Of a stretch of 64,000 nucleotides of DNA, positions 27,258-35,434 are shown piece after piece; positions within the stretch are counted from its first letter, which is position 1; every line of letters begins with the position of its first letter. Source of the DNA: Thermotoga profunda AZM34c06 (GTDB lineage Bacteria > Thermotogota > Thermotogae > Thermotogales > DSM-5069); NCBI RefSeq assembly GCF_000828675.1, contig NZ_AP014510.1, forward strand, positions 1,507,413 to 1,571,412, read 5' to 3'. A program made the position numbers and the translations under genes. Under the pieces are notes generated by a model. The model worked only from the letters and a program-made list of their open reading frames with translations, was not told where the DNA came from and ran no database searches.

Positions 27258-28073
27258 TTACTTTTTACTTTGACTCACAGCAGCTTCATAGAGATCGTGA
27301 AAAGTTGGTCTGTTCTCTTCGTGAAATTCTCCGATGATTATCTTGTCTTTAAGATCTGATTCCGACATTCCTTTTGCTTTATCCAACATGATACTATTTC
27401 TTTTGAAATATTCGATCATCTCTGGAGCATCACCTATCCTGTTGTATCTTCCATAATAAGTATGGCAGTTCGTAACTGCTTCCACGACAGATGTACCTTT
27501 GTGGCTCAAAGCTTTGGTTATATAACGCACCAGGAGAGGATAATGATATACCGTCGCTCTTGCAACATAAGTAGCACCAGCAGCAACTGCCATTTTGACA
27601 ACATCAAATGGTTTTTCGATATTACCATAGGGTGTCGTCGAAGCGATCTTTTCAAATGGTGTTGTAGGAGAGTTCTGTCCACCCGTCATACCATATATCA
27701 TGTTGTTGAAAACAACGATCGTGATATCGATATTTCTGCGACAAGCATGAATGAAATGATTACCACCTATGGCAAGAATGTCACCGTCACCACCGAGTAC
27801 GGCAACTTGAAAGTCTGGCTTGGCAAGTTTCACACCTGTTGCAAAAGCGATAGCCCTTCCATGAAGCGTATGCAGAGTATTGAAATCTATGTAACCAGTT
27901 GCCCTCGATGAACAACCTATACCTGATACTACAGCCATTCGTTCTTGTTTGAGACCAAGACTATCAACGGCTTGTAAGAAAGCCTTCAGCACAATGCCAT
28001 TTCCACAACCTGGGCACCATATAGTTGGCCAGTGATCTTGGCGCAAATAAGACACCAGTTTTTCAACTTTCAA
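27258..28073 (-). CDS. 2-oxoacid:ferredoxin oxidoreductase, beta (TPP-binding) subunit
   Basis: The 271-residue protein holds the thiamine pyrophosphate site: WCPGCGNGIVLKAFLQA (with the cluster or structural Cys pair), GIGCSSRATGY, LHGRAIAFATGVKLA, and GGDGDILAIGGNHFIHACRRN then NNMIYGMTGGQ. These are typical KorB features. It overlaps the deaminase gene by 11 nt and precedes the gamma subunit by 15. TTG 28073 has GGAGGTG 6 nt upstream; the GTG at 28088 precedes that site. Usually alpha and delta subunits are adjacent; here they are missing. Confidence 0.92.
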   Translation of the reverse strand: MKVEKLVSYLRQDHWPTIWCPGCGNGIVLKAFLQAVDSLGLKQERMAVVSGIGCSSRATGYIDFNTLHTLHGRAIAFATGVKLAKPDFQVAVLGGDGDILAIGGNHFIHACRRNIDITIVVFNNMIYGMTGGQNSPTTPFEKIASTTPYGNIEKPFDVVKMAVAAGATYVARATVYHYPLLVRYITKALSHKGTSVVEAVTNCHTYYGRYNRIGDAPEMIEYFKRNSIMLDKAKGMSESDLKDKIIIGEFHEENRPTFHDLYEAAVSQSKK

Positions 28074-28590
28074 AATATTCACCTCCACTAGATTTGATCA
28101 ACTCTACATTGATTTTACAAGTTTTAAAGAAATAATCGGTCAGTGGATCTGGATAACCTGCAAAATAAACAACCCTCACTATACCAGCGTTTATTATGAG
28201 TCTCGCACACACTGAGCATGGTTTTGTTGTAACGTATATGGTTGCTCCGTTTGTCGAGATTCCAAACTTAGCTGCCTGCATCAATGCATTTTGTTCCGCA
28301 TGCAATCCATAACAGATCTCCTGATTTCTACCAGATGGTATCTTTAAATCATCTCTTATACATCCCACTGAATCACAATGTGGAAATCCAGATGGGGGTT
28401 GGTTGTATCCTGTGGCGAGAATTCTGTTCTCTCTGACTATGATTGCACCTACTTTACGGTGTGTGCATGTCGATCTCTCGCTCACAAGATGACATATTCT
28501 CATGAAATAATCATCCCATGAGATCCTGCTATCTATCTTCTTTCTCATTTCAATATTTTTGAGATACGTTACCAAATCGAACTCATCCAT
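28063..28590 (-). CDS. dCMP deaminase (ComEB-like)
   Basis: This cytidine/deoxycytidylate deaminase family protein (175 residues from ATG 28590) has the zinc site HAEQNALMQAAKFG and PCSVCARLIINAGI, the nucleotide block RKVGAIIVRENRILATGYNQPPSG and HCDSVGCIRDDLKIPSG. These fit dCMP deaminase, which supplies dUMP for thymidylate synthesis. The N-terminus is about 25 residues longer than usual. No ribosome site precedes the ATG and a TATATT box lies 10 nt before it, so the message may be nearly leaderless. Confidence 0.85.
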   Translation of the reverse strand: MDEFDLVTYLKNIEMRKKIDSRISWDDYFMRICHLVSERSTCTHRKVGAIIVRENRILATGYNQPPSGFPHCDSVGCIRDDLKIPSGRNQEICYGLHAEQNALMQAAKFGISTNGATIYVTTKPCSVCARLIINAGIVRVVYFAGYPDPLTDYFFKTCKINVELIKSSGGEYFES

Positions 28591-28599
28591 GGCACTAAT

Positions 28600-28605
28600 A
28601 ATATA
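28600..28605 (-). promoter_or_regulatory. Possible -10 box for the dCMP deaminase operon
   Basis: TATATT on the minus strand at 28600-28605 would start transcription near 28593, only about 3 nt before the ATG at 28590. No clear -35 box is seen. It would make a nearly leaderless transcript, which agrees with the lack of a ribosome site. Confidence 0.3.
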
Positions 28606-28789
28606 CAACACTTTTTTGAGAAAAAGAAAACGGTAAATGAATGACTCGGGATTCTCAAATGTCTACAATAGTGAACGTAATCTGTTTATGAATCAATACG
28701 CATCGGTAAACTCGCACAGATCATCTATTTAATCTCTGTTGTAAACAAATCTTAAAAATTTCTTAGTATTTTTTCCGGCAATACATGCA

Positions 28790-28831
28790 TATAATGACAA
28801 CGTAAGTGTACTTGATGTGAACAGTATACTG
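28790..28831 (+). promoter_or_regulatory. Promoter -10 box and paired operator-like sites before the polyamine regulator
   Basis: TATAAT at 28790-28795 lies upstream of two similar dyads: AAGTGTACTT (28804-28813) and the perfect palindrome CAGTATACTG (28822-28831). Both share AGTnnACT and their starts are 18 bases apart, nearly two helix turns. They fall just downstream of the predicted transcription start, where bound protein would block. The XRE-type protein encoded next is the natural candidate to bind them. No good -35 box is seen. Confidence 0.45.
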
Positions 28832-28879
28832 GACAAATGTACTGATGTTAGCTTAGGAAAAGGAATTGAGGTGTTTTTC

Positions 28880-29410
28880 ATGGATATAGGAGAAAAGGTA
28901 AAAAGGTTGAGGATGTCTCGTGGGTTAACACAAGAGGAATTGGCGATGCGTACAGATCTTTCAAGGAGTTTCATATCACAACTTGAAAGCAATAAGACGT
29001 CTTTATCAGTAGATACATTGGAGAAAATATTACGTGCACTCGGTACTGATCTAAAGGCATTTTTTTCAGAAGAAGAGAGAAAAGTAGTTTTTAAAAAGGA
29101 AGACAGGATACCAGTTTATGATGAACCAGAAGGAGTTGCTTCACAGCTTTTAATGAGTGATGTTGAAACGAAAAAGATAGATCCGATCTTGGTAACTCTT
29201 AAACCAGGCGCACAAACAGAGGAAGAAGATTACCACGAAGGTGATGAATTTGGTTACGTCTTGCAAGGTAAAGTGGATCTATGGCTCGATGACGTTAGGT
29301 ACAGATTGTCTCAGGGTGATTGTTTTTATTATCGAGCCGATAAGAAACATTTTTTGAAGAATCCAAGCAAAAAAAAAGATGCAATAGTCTTATGGATAGA
29401 AATTGATTAA
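28880..29410 (+). CDS. XRE-family regulator with C-terminal cupin domain, probable polyamine-gene regulator
   Basis: The 176-residue protein has an N-terminal XRE helix-turn-helix (about 3-60: [19 protein letters not shown], then [16 protein letters not shown]) and a C-terminal small cupin domain (about 100-176: [20 protein letters not shown] and [16 protein letters not shown]). Such proteins sense a small ligand through the cupin. It stands 16 nt before speH and speE, so control of spermidine synthesis is likely; to my recollection Thermotoga maritima has the same gene order. ATG 28880 has GAGGTG 6 nt upstream. Confidence 0.9.
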   Translation: MDIGEKVKRLRMSRGLTQEELAMRTDLSRSFISQLESNKTSLSVDTLEKILRALGTDLKAFFSEEERKVVFKKEDRIPVYDEPEGVASQLLMSDVETKKIDPILVTLKPGAQTEEEDYHEGDEFGYVLQGKVDLWLDDVRYRLSQGDCFYYRADKKHFLKNPSKKKDAIVLWIEID

Positions 29411-29426
29411 TGGGGAGGGATTGGCA

Positions 29427-29840
29427 ATGAAAAAAAGTTTGGGAAGACATTTGATTGCGGAGTTTTATGACTGTGATCAAAAGGCACTTGACGACGTAGT
29501 ACTCGTTGAGCAAAAGATGAAAGATGCTGCTATTGTTGCTGGAGCAACAATAGTTGGAAGCTCGTTCCATAGGTTCCTCCCCTACGGAGTGAGCGGTGTA
29601 GTTGTTATCTCTGAATCACACTTGACAATTCATACATGGCCCGAATATGGCTATGCCGCAATCGATTTATTTACCTGTGGAGAAGATACAAATCCGTGGA
29701 GAGCTTTTGATTATTTGAAAGAAGCATTCAATGCAAAGAGAACTCAGGTTTTTGAGCATACTCGAGGCGATTACAGAGCAATAGGTATACCAATATCAGC
29801 TCCACATAAGGCAATGAAAGGAGGATTATACAGTGTCTGA
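29427..29840 (+). CDS. speH: S-adenosylmethionine decarboxylase proenzyme
   Basis: A 137-residue class 1B AdoMet decarboxylase. It cuts itself to form a pyruvoyl group and then makes decarboxylated AdoMet, the aminopropyl donor. The self-cleavage site [13 protein letters not shown] gives Glu63/Ser64, with His69 and Cys84 in DLFTCG as the processing and catalytic residues. Each is one position beyond those known for the Thermotoga enzyme. ATG 29427 has GGGGAGGG upstream. It overlaps speE by 8 nt. Confidence 0.96.
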   Translation: MKKSLGRHLIAEFYDCDQKALDDVVLVEQKMKDAAIVAGATIVGSSFHRFLPYGVSGVVVISESHLTIHTWPEYGYAAIDLFTCGEDTNPWRAFDYLKEAFNAKRTQVFEHTRGDYRAIGIPISAPHKAMKGGLYSV

Positions 29841-30696
29841 AAAAGTCGTTCCAGGAAAACACTTGTGGTTCTTTGATTATTTTTCCGGTGGAGATGTCGG
29901 TCTTGTAATGAGAATAAGCCGAATGATTCATTCTGAACAAACTCAGTATCAGAGAATAGATATCTTCGACAATCCCACATTGGGTAGAGTATTCGCATTA
30001 GATGGCATCACGATGACAACTGATGTGGACGAATTCATGTATCATGAAATGCTCGCGCACGTTGCAATGTTTTCACATCAAAATCCGAGATCTGTTTTGA
30101 TCGTCGGTGGTGGCGATGGTGGAACTCTACGCGAAGTGCTGAGACACCCACAGGTTGAAAGAGTAGTTCTATGCGAGATAGATAAACGTGTGGTCGAACT
30201 CTCAAAACAGTATTTGAAAACCGGAGTCGCGCTTGAAAGCGAAAAAGTAGAATTAGTTTTTGAGAATGGTGCAGAATATATAAAGCGTATTCGAAACCAG
30301 TTTGATGTCATAATAATCGATTCGACAGATCCAACTGCCGGTGAGGGCGGACATCTCTTTACACAGGATTTTTACAAGTCGTGTTATGACGCCTTGAAAG
30401 ACGATGGTGTGATGACAGCAGAAGCCGAAAATCCGTTGTATGATTTTGGATGGCTCAAGATCGCATATAAAAGAATTCGTGCCGCTTTCCCAGTTGTTCG
30501 AGTGTATCAAGGATTTATGCCAACATATCCCTCGGGGTATTGGTTGTATATCTTTGCTTCAAAAGGAAGAGATCCTTTGAAAGATATTAGAATCGAAGAT
30601 GCACAGAGAATGTCTGTAGAACTCAAATATTATAACGAAGAAGTGCACAGAGCTGCCTTTGTGCTTCCAAATTTTATCAAGCGCGAACTCGTTTAA
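29833..30696 (+). CDS. speE: Spermidine synthase (polyamine aminopropyltransferase)
   Basis: The 287-residue enzyme transfers the aminopropyl group of decarboxylated AdoMet to putrescine or a related amine. It has the SpeE blocks [55 protein letters not shown] and [22 protein letters not shown] 29833 has AGGAGG upstream and overlaps the end of speH. In thermophiles such enzymes may use several amines and make longer polyamines; the sequence does not settle which. Confidence 0.96.
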   Translation: MSEKVVPGKHLWFFDYFSGGDVGLVMRISRMIHSEQTQYQRIDIFDNPTLGRVFALDGITMTTDVDEFMYHEMLAHVAMFSHQNPRSVLIVGGGDGGTLREVLRHPQVERVVLCEIDKRVVELSKQYLKTGVALESEKVELVFENGAEYIKRIRNQFDVIIIDSTDPTAGEGGHLFTQDFYKSCYDALKDDGVMTAEAENPLYDFGWLKIAYKRIRAAFPVVRVYQGFMPTYPSGYWLYIFASKGRDPLKDIRIEDAQRMSVELKYYNEEVHRAAFVLPNFIKRELV

Positions 30697-30708
30697 AGGA
30701 AGGGCTTA

Positions 30709-31515
30709 ATGTTAAAAGGTACAACCGAATGGCATTTAACAACCAATTGTATAGAAATTCTCGAGGAAGAGCTGATCTCAAGGGACTTTTTCAACTATGC
30801 TGTTGAGTACAAAGCAGATGGAGCAAGAGTAATTCTCTATACAGAAGATGAGAATTTTGTTAAAGACATCTTGAAAGTGACCAACAGTGAGCTCCTTGAA
30901 AAAAAGAGTTCTCAAGTTGATGATTGGTTTAAGTACATGAAACTTGAACCATTTGAGATTGCCACAGGAATTTGGATAGATCCAAAGGGCAATTTCAGTG
31001 CCAAAGATGCAGTTGTTGTCAAAATGAGGCCATCTGCAGCCTTTGGTACAGGAGATCATCCTACGACGATCCTCGCGGCTAAGTTGTTGGTTCAATATCT
31101 AAAAAACGCTCGGAATGTTTTAGATGTTGGTTGTGGCACAGCAATACTTGCAATCATTGCAGCAAAACTTGGAGTCGAAAAAGTTGTAGCTGTCGATAAT
31201 GATCCCGTTGCCGTTGATGTTGCCAAGGAATTTGTGCATGAAAATCAAGTAAAAGTAGATGTAATGCTCTCTGATTTGGTCAACAACGTCGATGGCAAAT
31301 ACGATCTTGTGGTCGCAAATATATTAACACCTGTAATAGTAAAATTGATAGATCAAATTGGCAAGGTGACCGACAAAGGTTCTATACTAATAGTATCTGG
31401 AATATCTGTTAAAGACGAATCGATCATTAGAAGCCATCTTCAAAGTAAAAATTTAGAAATTCTATCTGAGGGTGAAATGCAAAATTGGAAAGCATTTGCC
31501 GTGAAGATTTGCTGA
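30709..31515 (+). CDS. prmA: Ribosomal protein L11 methyltransferase
   Basis: PrmA trimethylates ribosomal protein L11 using AdoMet. The 268-residue protein shows the PrmA signature RPSAAFGTGDHPTT, the AdoMet motif VLDVGCGTAILAIIAAKLG, AVDNDPVAV and the NI[LM]-type motif VVANILTPVI. ATG 30709 has AAGGAAGGG upstream. It lies 12 nt after speE and overlaps the DUF501 gene by 31 nt. Confidence 0.93.
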   Translation: MLKGTTEWHLTTNCIEILEEELISRDFFNYAVEYKADGARVILYTEDENFVKDILKVTNSELLEKKSSQVDDWFKYMKLEPFEIATGIWIDPKGNFSAKDAVVVKMRPSAAFGTGDHPTTILAAKLLVQYLKNARNVLDVGCGTAILAIIAAKLGVEKVVAVDNDPVAVDVAKEFVHENQVKVDVMLSDLVNNVDGKYDLVVANILTPVIVKLIDQIGKVTDKGSILIVSGISVKDESIIRSHLQSKNLEILSEGEMQNWKAFAVKIC

Positions 31516-31982
31516 TCATAAAAAAACAGATAGGTCGTTATCCAAATGGTGTAAACCACATCGTGAGAAGATGCAGTTATGGTTATCCAGTGCTGATTGA
31601 AAGCAATCCTGTAGTCGACGGAAAACCATTTCCAACGTTGTATTGGCTGACCTGTCCATTTTTAATCAAAGCAGTTTCACGTTTAGAAGCACATGGGTGG
31701 ATCCTTAGGCTTGAAAACATGATCGAACAGAATCCTGAATTCAAAGAAAGATATCTAAGAGCTCATCAAGAAGTTATGAAAAGAAGAGAAAGATTGATCA
31801 ACGATGAAATTACAAGAGAAAGATTGAGCAAAGTCGGAAGTGGTGGAATTAAAGATCTGAGAAGAGTGAAGTGTTTACATTTGCATTTGGCTGATTATCT
31901 TGGAGGCGTTGATAACCCTGTGGGTGAAATGGTATTCAAAACAATCGGTGTCATTGAATGTGATAAAGTGATTTGTAGGTGA
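31485..31982 (+). CDS. DUF501 family protein
   Basis: The 165-residue protein fits the widely conserved DUF501 family of unknown function: RRCSYGYPVLIES, FPTLYWLTCPFL, an R/E-rich helix, then VKCLHLHLADYLGGVDNPVGEMV. The conserved Cys and His residues (CSYG, LTCP, KCLHLH) suggest a metal site, which is inference. TTG 31485 has GAGGGTGA 9 nt upstream and overlaps prmA. In other bacteria the family is often found near enolase or exopolyphosphatase-type genes; here it is with prmA. Confidence 0.8.
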   Translation: MESICREDLLIIKKQIGRYPNGVNHIVRRCSYGYPVLIESNPVVDGKPFPTLYWLTCPFLIKAVSRLEAHGWILRLENMIEQNPEFKERYLRAHQEVMKRRERLINDEITRERLSKVGSGGIKDLRRVKCLHLHLADYLGGVDNPVGEMVFKTIGVIECDKVICR

Positions 31983-32022
31983 ACTTTTAAAAGTTTTCTC
32001 ATGTCAAAATAGGAGGAAAAAG

Positions 32023-32577
32023 ATGCAAGATGAAGAACTCCTCAGAGGACTTAGACGTAGCGAAGATTGGGCATACAGATGGCTTTATAGGGAATATGCC
32101 GGTAAGATAGGAAGTGTCGCAAGAGCTTACCTTGGAGCAGATGACGTTGACGATGTAGTTCAGGAAGTCATGCTGAGGATATTCAAAGGCGTTAGGAAAT
32201 TCAAAGGTGATTCCAAACTGTCTACCTGGATCTATAGAATAGCGATCAATGTTTGCAAAGATTATCTGTCAAAATATAAGAAGAGAAATGAAGTACTTAC
32301 CGATTTTACAGAGGACGAAGAAAGCACTGTTCTTCATCCAGTATCGGAATCTGATACGATTTTACAAGCAACAGGAGAAATAGAGTATGAGAAAATTATG
32401 GATGCAATAGAGAAATTATCGGCAGATGATAGATTGTTGATCAAACTCAGAGATGTAGATGGGTTGAGTTATGAAGAGATCAGTCAAATAGTCGATAAAC
32501 CAATTGGAAGTGTCAAGAGTAGTCTTCACTACGCAAGAAAAAGGCTTAAGAAGTTGCTTGAGGAGGCGAATGAATGA
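32023..32577 (+). CDS. ECF (extracytoplasmic function) sigma factor
   Basis: The 184-residue protein has sigma region 2 (ADDVDDVVQEVMLRIFKGVRKFKG, then LSTWIYRIAINVCKDYLSKY) and region 4 (SADDRLLIKLRDVDGLSYEEIS, then IGSVKSSLHYARKRLKKLL). It should direct RNA polymerase to a small stress regulon. ATG 32023 has AGGAGG upstream. The next gene, overlapping by 4 nt, codes for a one-helix membrane protein that is probably its anti-sigma factor. The 40-bp gap before it may hold its own promoter. Confidence 0.94.
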   Translation: MQDEELLRGLRRSEDWAYRWLYREYAGKIGSVARAYLGADDVDDVVQEVMLRIFKGVRKFKGDSKLSTWIYRIAINVCKDYLSKYKKRNEVLTDFTEDEESTVLHPVSESDTILQATGEIEYEKIMDAIEKLSADDRLLIKLRDVDGLSYEEISQIVDKPIGSVKSSLHYARKRLKKLLEEANE

Positions 32578-32927
32578 CCGAGGAGAATTTTCAGAAATTC
32601 CTCGATGGTGAGTTGGCAAAGGAAGAATTGGATGAAAAGACAAAACAAGAGGTAAAGATGTACAACAACATTGTGCAGGTAATGAGGGCCCGCTATGATT
32701 ACAAACCAAGCCTTGCTCTTGAAAAACGCGTGATGTCAAAAGCTCACAGGAAAAAGGAACTGTTCTCGGAAGTGGTAATAGCCGCATCTGTTGTAATTGC
32801 ATTGCTTTTCATAACGTTCAATGTTCTACCAACTAAAATCCCAGTTACACCGAGAAGTCAACAAGCTTCTGTGAGTGAAGTTTTTGATTATCTCAGCTTA
32901 GTCAAGTTGGTTGGAGATGGTTTCTGA
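32574..32927 (+). CDS. Probable anti-sigma factor (single TM protein)
   Basis: The 117-residue protein has a short cytoplasmic helical part (about 1-62), one TM helix (about 65-85: EVVIAASVVIALLFITFNVL) and a short outer tail. The opening NFQKFLDGELAKEEL resembles anti-sigma N-termini, but the zinc motif HxxxCxxC of ZAS proteins is absent. The call rests on topology, size, and the ATGA overlap with the sigma gene. It could also be cut by a rhomboid or site-2 protease, both plausible in this window's context but not shown. Confidence 0.7.
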   Translation: MTEENFQKFLDGELAKEELDEKTKQEVKMYNNIVQVMRARYDYKPSLALEKRVMSKAHRKKELFSEVVIAASVVIALLFITFNVLPTKIPVTPRSQQASVSEVFDYLSLVKLVGDGF

Positions 32928-32951
32928 GCCACATTAGGAGCGATGGATGGA

Positions 32952-33764
32952 ATGAGAAAAATTTTGATATTTATTTGTGTTGTTGTATATGCCGTAGCTA
33001 TATTCTGCCAATCTTTTATTGATCTTTTCCTGACCAATTCTTATTTTGGAAGACGGGTTGTCACAGAGCGTGGCGTCAACAATAAAAGTAGGATTGAGTT
33101 GGTCTACAGATGGCCTGATGACAAAATCGTGCAGGTTCTATCACCACTGATCTTGATATGGGCAAAACATTCTGGTTCATTTATAATGGGAGAGCCAAAT
33201 AATTTTCGTATATCTCCACTTGAGATCCTTGATTTGGAAGATCTCTTTATAAGACAATTGAAACAGGTTGGTATCTCAAAAACAGAGAAAATCAACGGTA
33301 AGTACAAAGTTGTTGTTGATTCACCATCTGGTCTTTTCACGGCAATAATCAATGATAAGGGATATCCTGAAAAAATCATCCGGGTTTTTCAAGGGATAAC
33401 AACTGAATTAGTCTATGAAGAAGTACAACCACTTTCACAAAAGTTCGACGAAGTTGCCAGCAAGTACAATATTCGACCAAGTGAGACAACCATCAATTTT
33501 CCGAATGAAATCAAAGAGATTTTGCAAACTGTTTCTTGGTATACGGTCTCGCGCCTGAAAATCGGTGAAGAACAAGTCATCTTAATAATGGCAAATCATA
33601 AATCAGGCACTATTTTAAAAGTGGTATATTCTTCAAAGGAAGTCAACGTAAACACAGAGCAAAATGAGAAAATGCTTCAGTGCAATGGTCAAGGTTATTA
33701 CATATATATAATCACTCAGGACGATAATGTTCTCAAAGAGATCAAGCAATTACTTGAAAAATAA
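32952..33764 (+). CDS. Secreted protein downstream of sigma/anti-sigma pair, RseB/LolA-like guess
   Basis: The 270-residue protein has a signal peptide (RKILIFICVVVYAVAIFCQS) and a mature domain with strands such as KYKVVVDSPSGLFTAIINDK, PEKIIRVFQGITTELVYEE and a second domain from about 170. The layout sigma, anti-sigma, secreted partner resembles rpoE-rseA-rseB, whose RseB senses lipoproteins with a LolA-like fold. Sequence alone does not prove this. ATG 32952 is preferred over ATG 32943, which is only 2 nt from the AGGAG site. Confidence 0.6.
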   Translation: MRKILIFICVVVYAVAIFCQSFIDLFLTNSYFGRRVVTERGVNNKSRIELVYRWPDDKIVQVLSPLILIWAKHSGSFIMGEPNNFRISPLEILDLEDLFIRQLKQVGISKTEKINGKYKVVVDSPSGLFTAIINDKGYPEKIIRVFQGITTELVYEEVQPLSQKFDEVASKYNIRPSETTINFPNEIKEILQTVSWYTVSRLKIGEEQVILIMANHKSGTILKVVYSSKEVNVNTEQNEKMLQCNGQGYYIYIITQDDNVLKEIKQLLEK

Positions 33765-33767
33765 ACC

Positions 33768-35414
33768 ATGAAAGCACTAATTCTGGACGGATATGTAGAC
33801 GAGCCAGCTGCTTTTGGAGTACCGCCCTATATCAGCCACTACGTTCGCTACGCCGCAGGAGTTCTTGCAATGAAAGATTATGAAGTGACCTACTACACCA
33901 TAGATCAAGTCCGTAGCGAGAAGTTATGGGATCAATTGTCCTATTTTGACCTCATTTTGATCATAGGCGGGATAACTGTCCCAGGGAAATACGTAGGTGG
34001 AGAACCTATGTCCTACAATGAATTAAAAAAGATATCGGAAATTTGCAGAAAGAAACGTCGCTTACTTGCTGGTCCTTTTTCCTCTTTTCAAGCACGTAAA
34101 GGTGGAACAAAAGCAACAAACTATCAAATCGATGTCGATTGTGTACTTGGTTCTGATATAACCACCGATCTGTACAATTACCTTTTTGACTCACAAAAGA
34201 ACTTCAATGATTGGGAAATTCTCAGGTCAGCTTCTGTACTCGGCGCATGGATAATTAAACAACACCCAAGGTATCCGAACATCATATGCGAGATAGAGCT
34301 TTCACGTGGATGTGAAAGAAAAAGTCACTGCAGTTTTTGTGTGGAACCAATCTTTTATCCAAAACTCACTTCCAGACCTGTAAAGGATGTGGTAGATGAA
34401 ATTACCGAGTTGTACAAAAATGGTTGTAGAGCCTTTAGATTTGGAAGATCTGCAAATGTTTTAGCATACTATTTCGACATAGACGGTAAGCCATGCCCTG
34501 AAGTTTATGAAGATCTGTATCAGACGATCTGGCAACGGTGTCCAAAAATAGATGTTCTCCACCATGATAATGCCAATCCTGCCTTTATAACAACTCATGA
34601 AAAAGAATGTATAAGGATTTTAGAAACAATGGTGAAATGGAACACACCAGGAGATGTCTTGTCTTTTGGTGTTGAAAGTTTTGATTTAAAAGTTGTTAAG
34701 ATGAATAACATTATGAATTCTCCACAACAGGTTCTTAGAGCAATCGAGATAGTTAACCAGATCGGTCGAATGAGAGTTGACGGTGTACCCAAGCTACTTC
34801 CAGGTGTCAATCTATTATATGGTTTAATCGGTGAGACAGAACAAACTTATAAAGAGAACTTCAAATGGCTGAAGCTGATATTGGATAGAGATTTATTGCT
34901 GAGAAGAATCAACATCAGGCAGGTGATTATAGAGCCAGGTACACCTCTTTACAGATTTTCACAGATGAAAAAACTGAAATTGAACAGAGAAATCTTCAGG
35001 TCTTATAAGGAAAAAATAAGAAGAGAGATCGACCTACCGATGATCCAAAAGGTTTTTCCAGTTGGATGTATCCTACGAAATGTATACCCTGAATATAAGG
35101 AAGGAAAGATCACATTCGCAAGACAGCTTGGAAGTTACCCTGTCCTGACTGGTGTAGCTGGAGAGTTGGCAGATGTGTCTGATGTTGTGGTGTTAGATCA
35201 TGGTCCAAGATCGATTACCGCGGTGAAATATCCAATGAATCTCAATGTTGCTTCGTTCGAGGAACTTATCCATGTACCAACAATTGGAGAAAGACGCGCA
35301 AAGAAAATCATACTCGCAAGACCTTTTAGGTCTTTTGAAGAAGTTGCACAGGTTTTGGATAACGATCAAGAATGCTTACAAGTGCTCAGAAAAATCGGTG
35401 CTGTGGTATCATGA
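33768..35414 (+). CDS. Radical SAM protein with C-terminal helix-hairpin-helix domain
   Basis: The 548-residue protein has an N-terminal B12-binding-like region (about 1-165), a radical SAM core starting at IELSRGCERKSHCSFCVEP, and a C-terminal HhH motif (about 495-545: SFEELIHVPTIGERRAKKIILA). The cluster cysteines are spaced CxxxxxCxxC instead of CxxxCxxC. FGVESFDLKVVKMNN and VIIEPGTPLY fit the rest of the core. HhH motifs bind DNA or RNA, which suggests a nucleic-acid modification enzyme; the substrate is unknown. ATG 33768 starts 4 nt after the upstream stop. Confidence 0.85.
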   Translation: MKALILDGYVDEPAAFGVPPYISHYVRYAAGVLAMKDYEVTYYTIDQVRSEKLWDQLSYFDLILIIGGITVPGKYVGGEPMSYNELKKISEICRKKRRLLAGPFSSFQARKGGTKATNYQIDVDCVLGSDITTDLYNYLFDSQKNFNDWEILRSASVLGAWIIKQHPRYPNIICEIELSRGCERKSHCSFCVEPIFYPKLTSRPVKDVVDEITELYKNGCRAFRFGRSANVLAYYFDIDGKPCPEVYEDLYQTIWQRCPKIDVLHHDNANPAFITTHEKECIRILETMVKWNTPGDVLSFGVESFDLKVVKMNNIMNSPQQVLRAIEIVNQIGRMRVDGVPKLLPGVNLLYGLIGETEQTYKENFKWLKLILDRDLLLRRINIRQVIIEPGTPLYRFSQMKKLKLNREIFRSYKEKIRREIDLPMIQKVFPVGCILRNVYPEYKEGKITFARQLGSYPVLTGVAGELADVSDVVVLDHGPRSITAVKYPMNLNVASFEELIHVPTIGERRAKKIILARPFRSFEEVAQVLDNDQECLQVLRKIGAVVS

Positions 35415-35434
35415 TTTTCAAGGAGGGTTGAGTT

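Noticed and set aside
27462-27911. 149-codon plus-strand frame
   Set aside because: It mirrors the beta subunit of the oxidoreductase, a clear gene; composition (Cys/His/Arg-rich) is typical of a shadow frame.
31982-31995. Palindrome AACTTTTAAAAGTT after the DUF501 gene as a terminator
   Set aside because: All A/T apart from two pairs, so the stem is too weak; the sigma-factor gene follows after 40 bp and may be read through.
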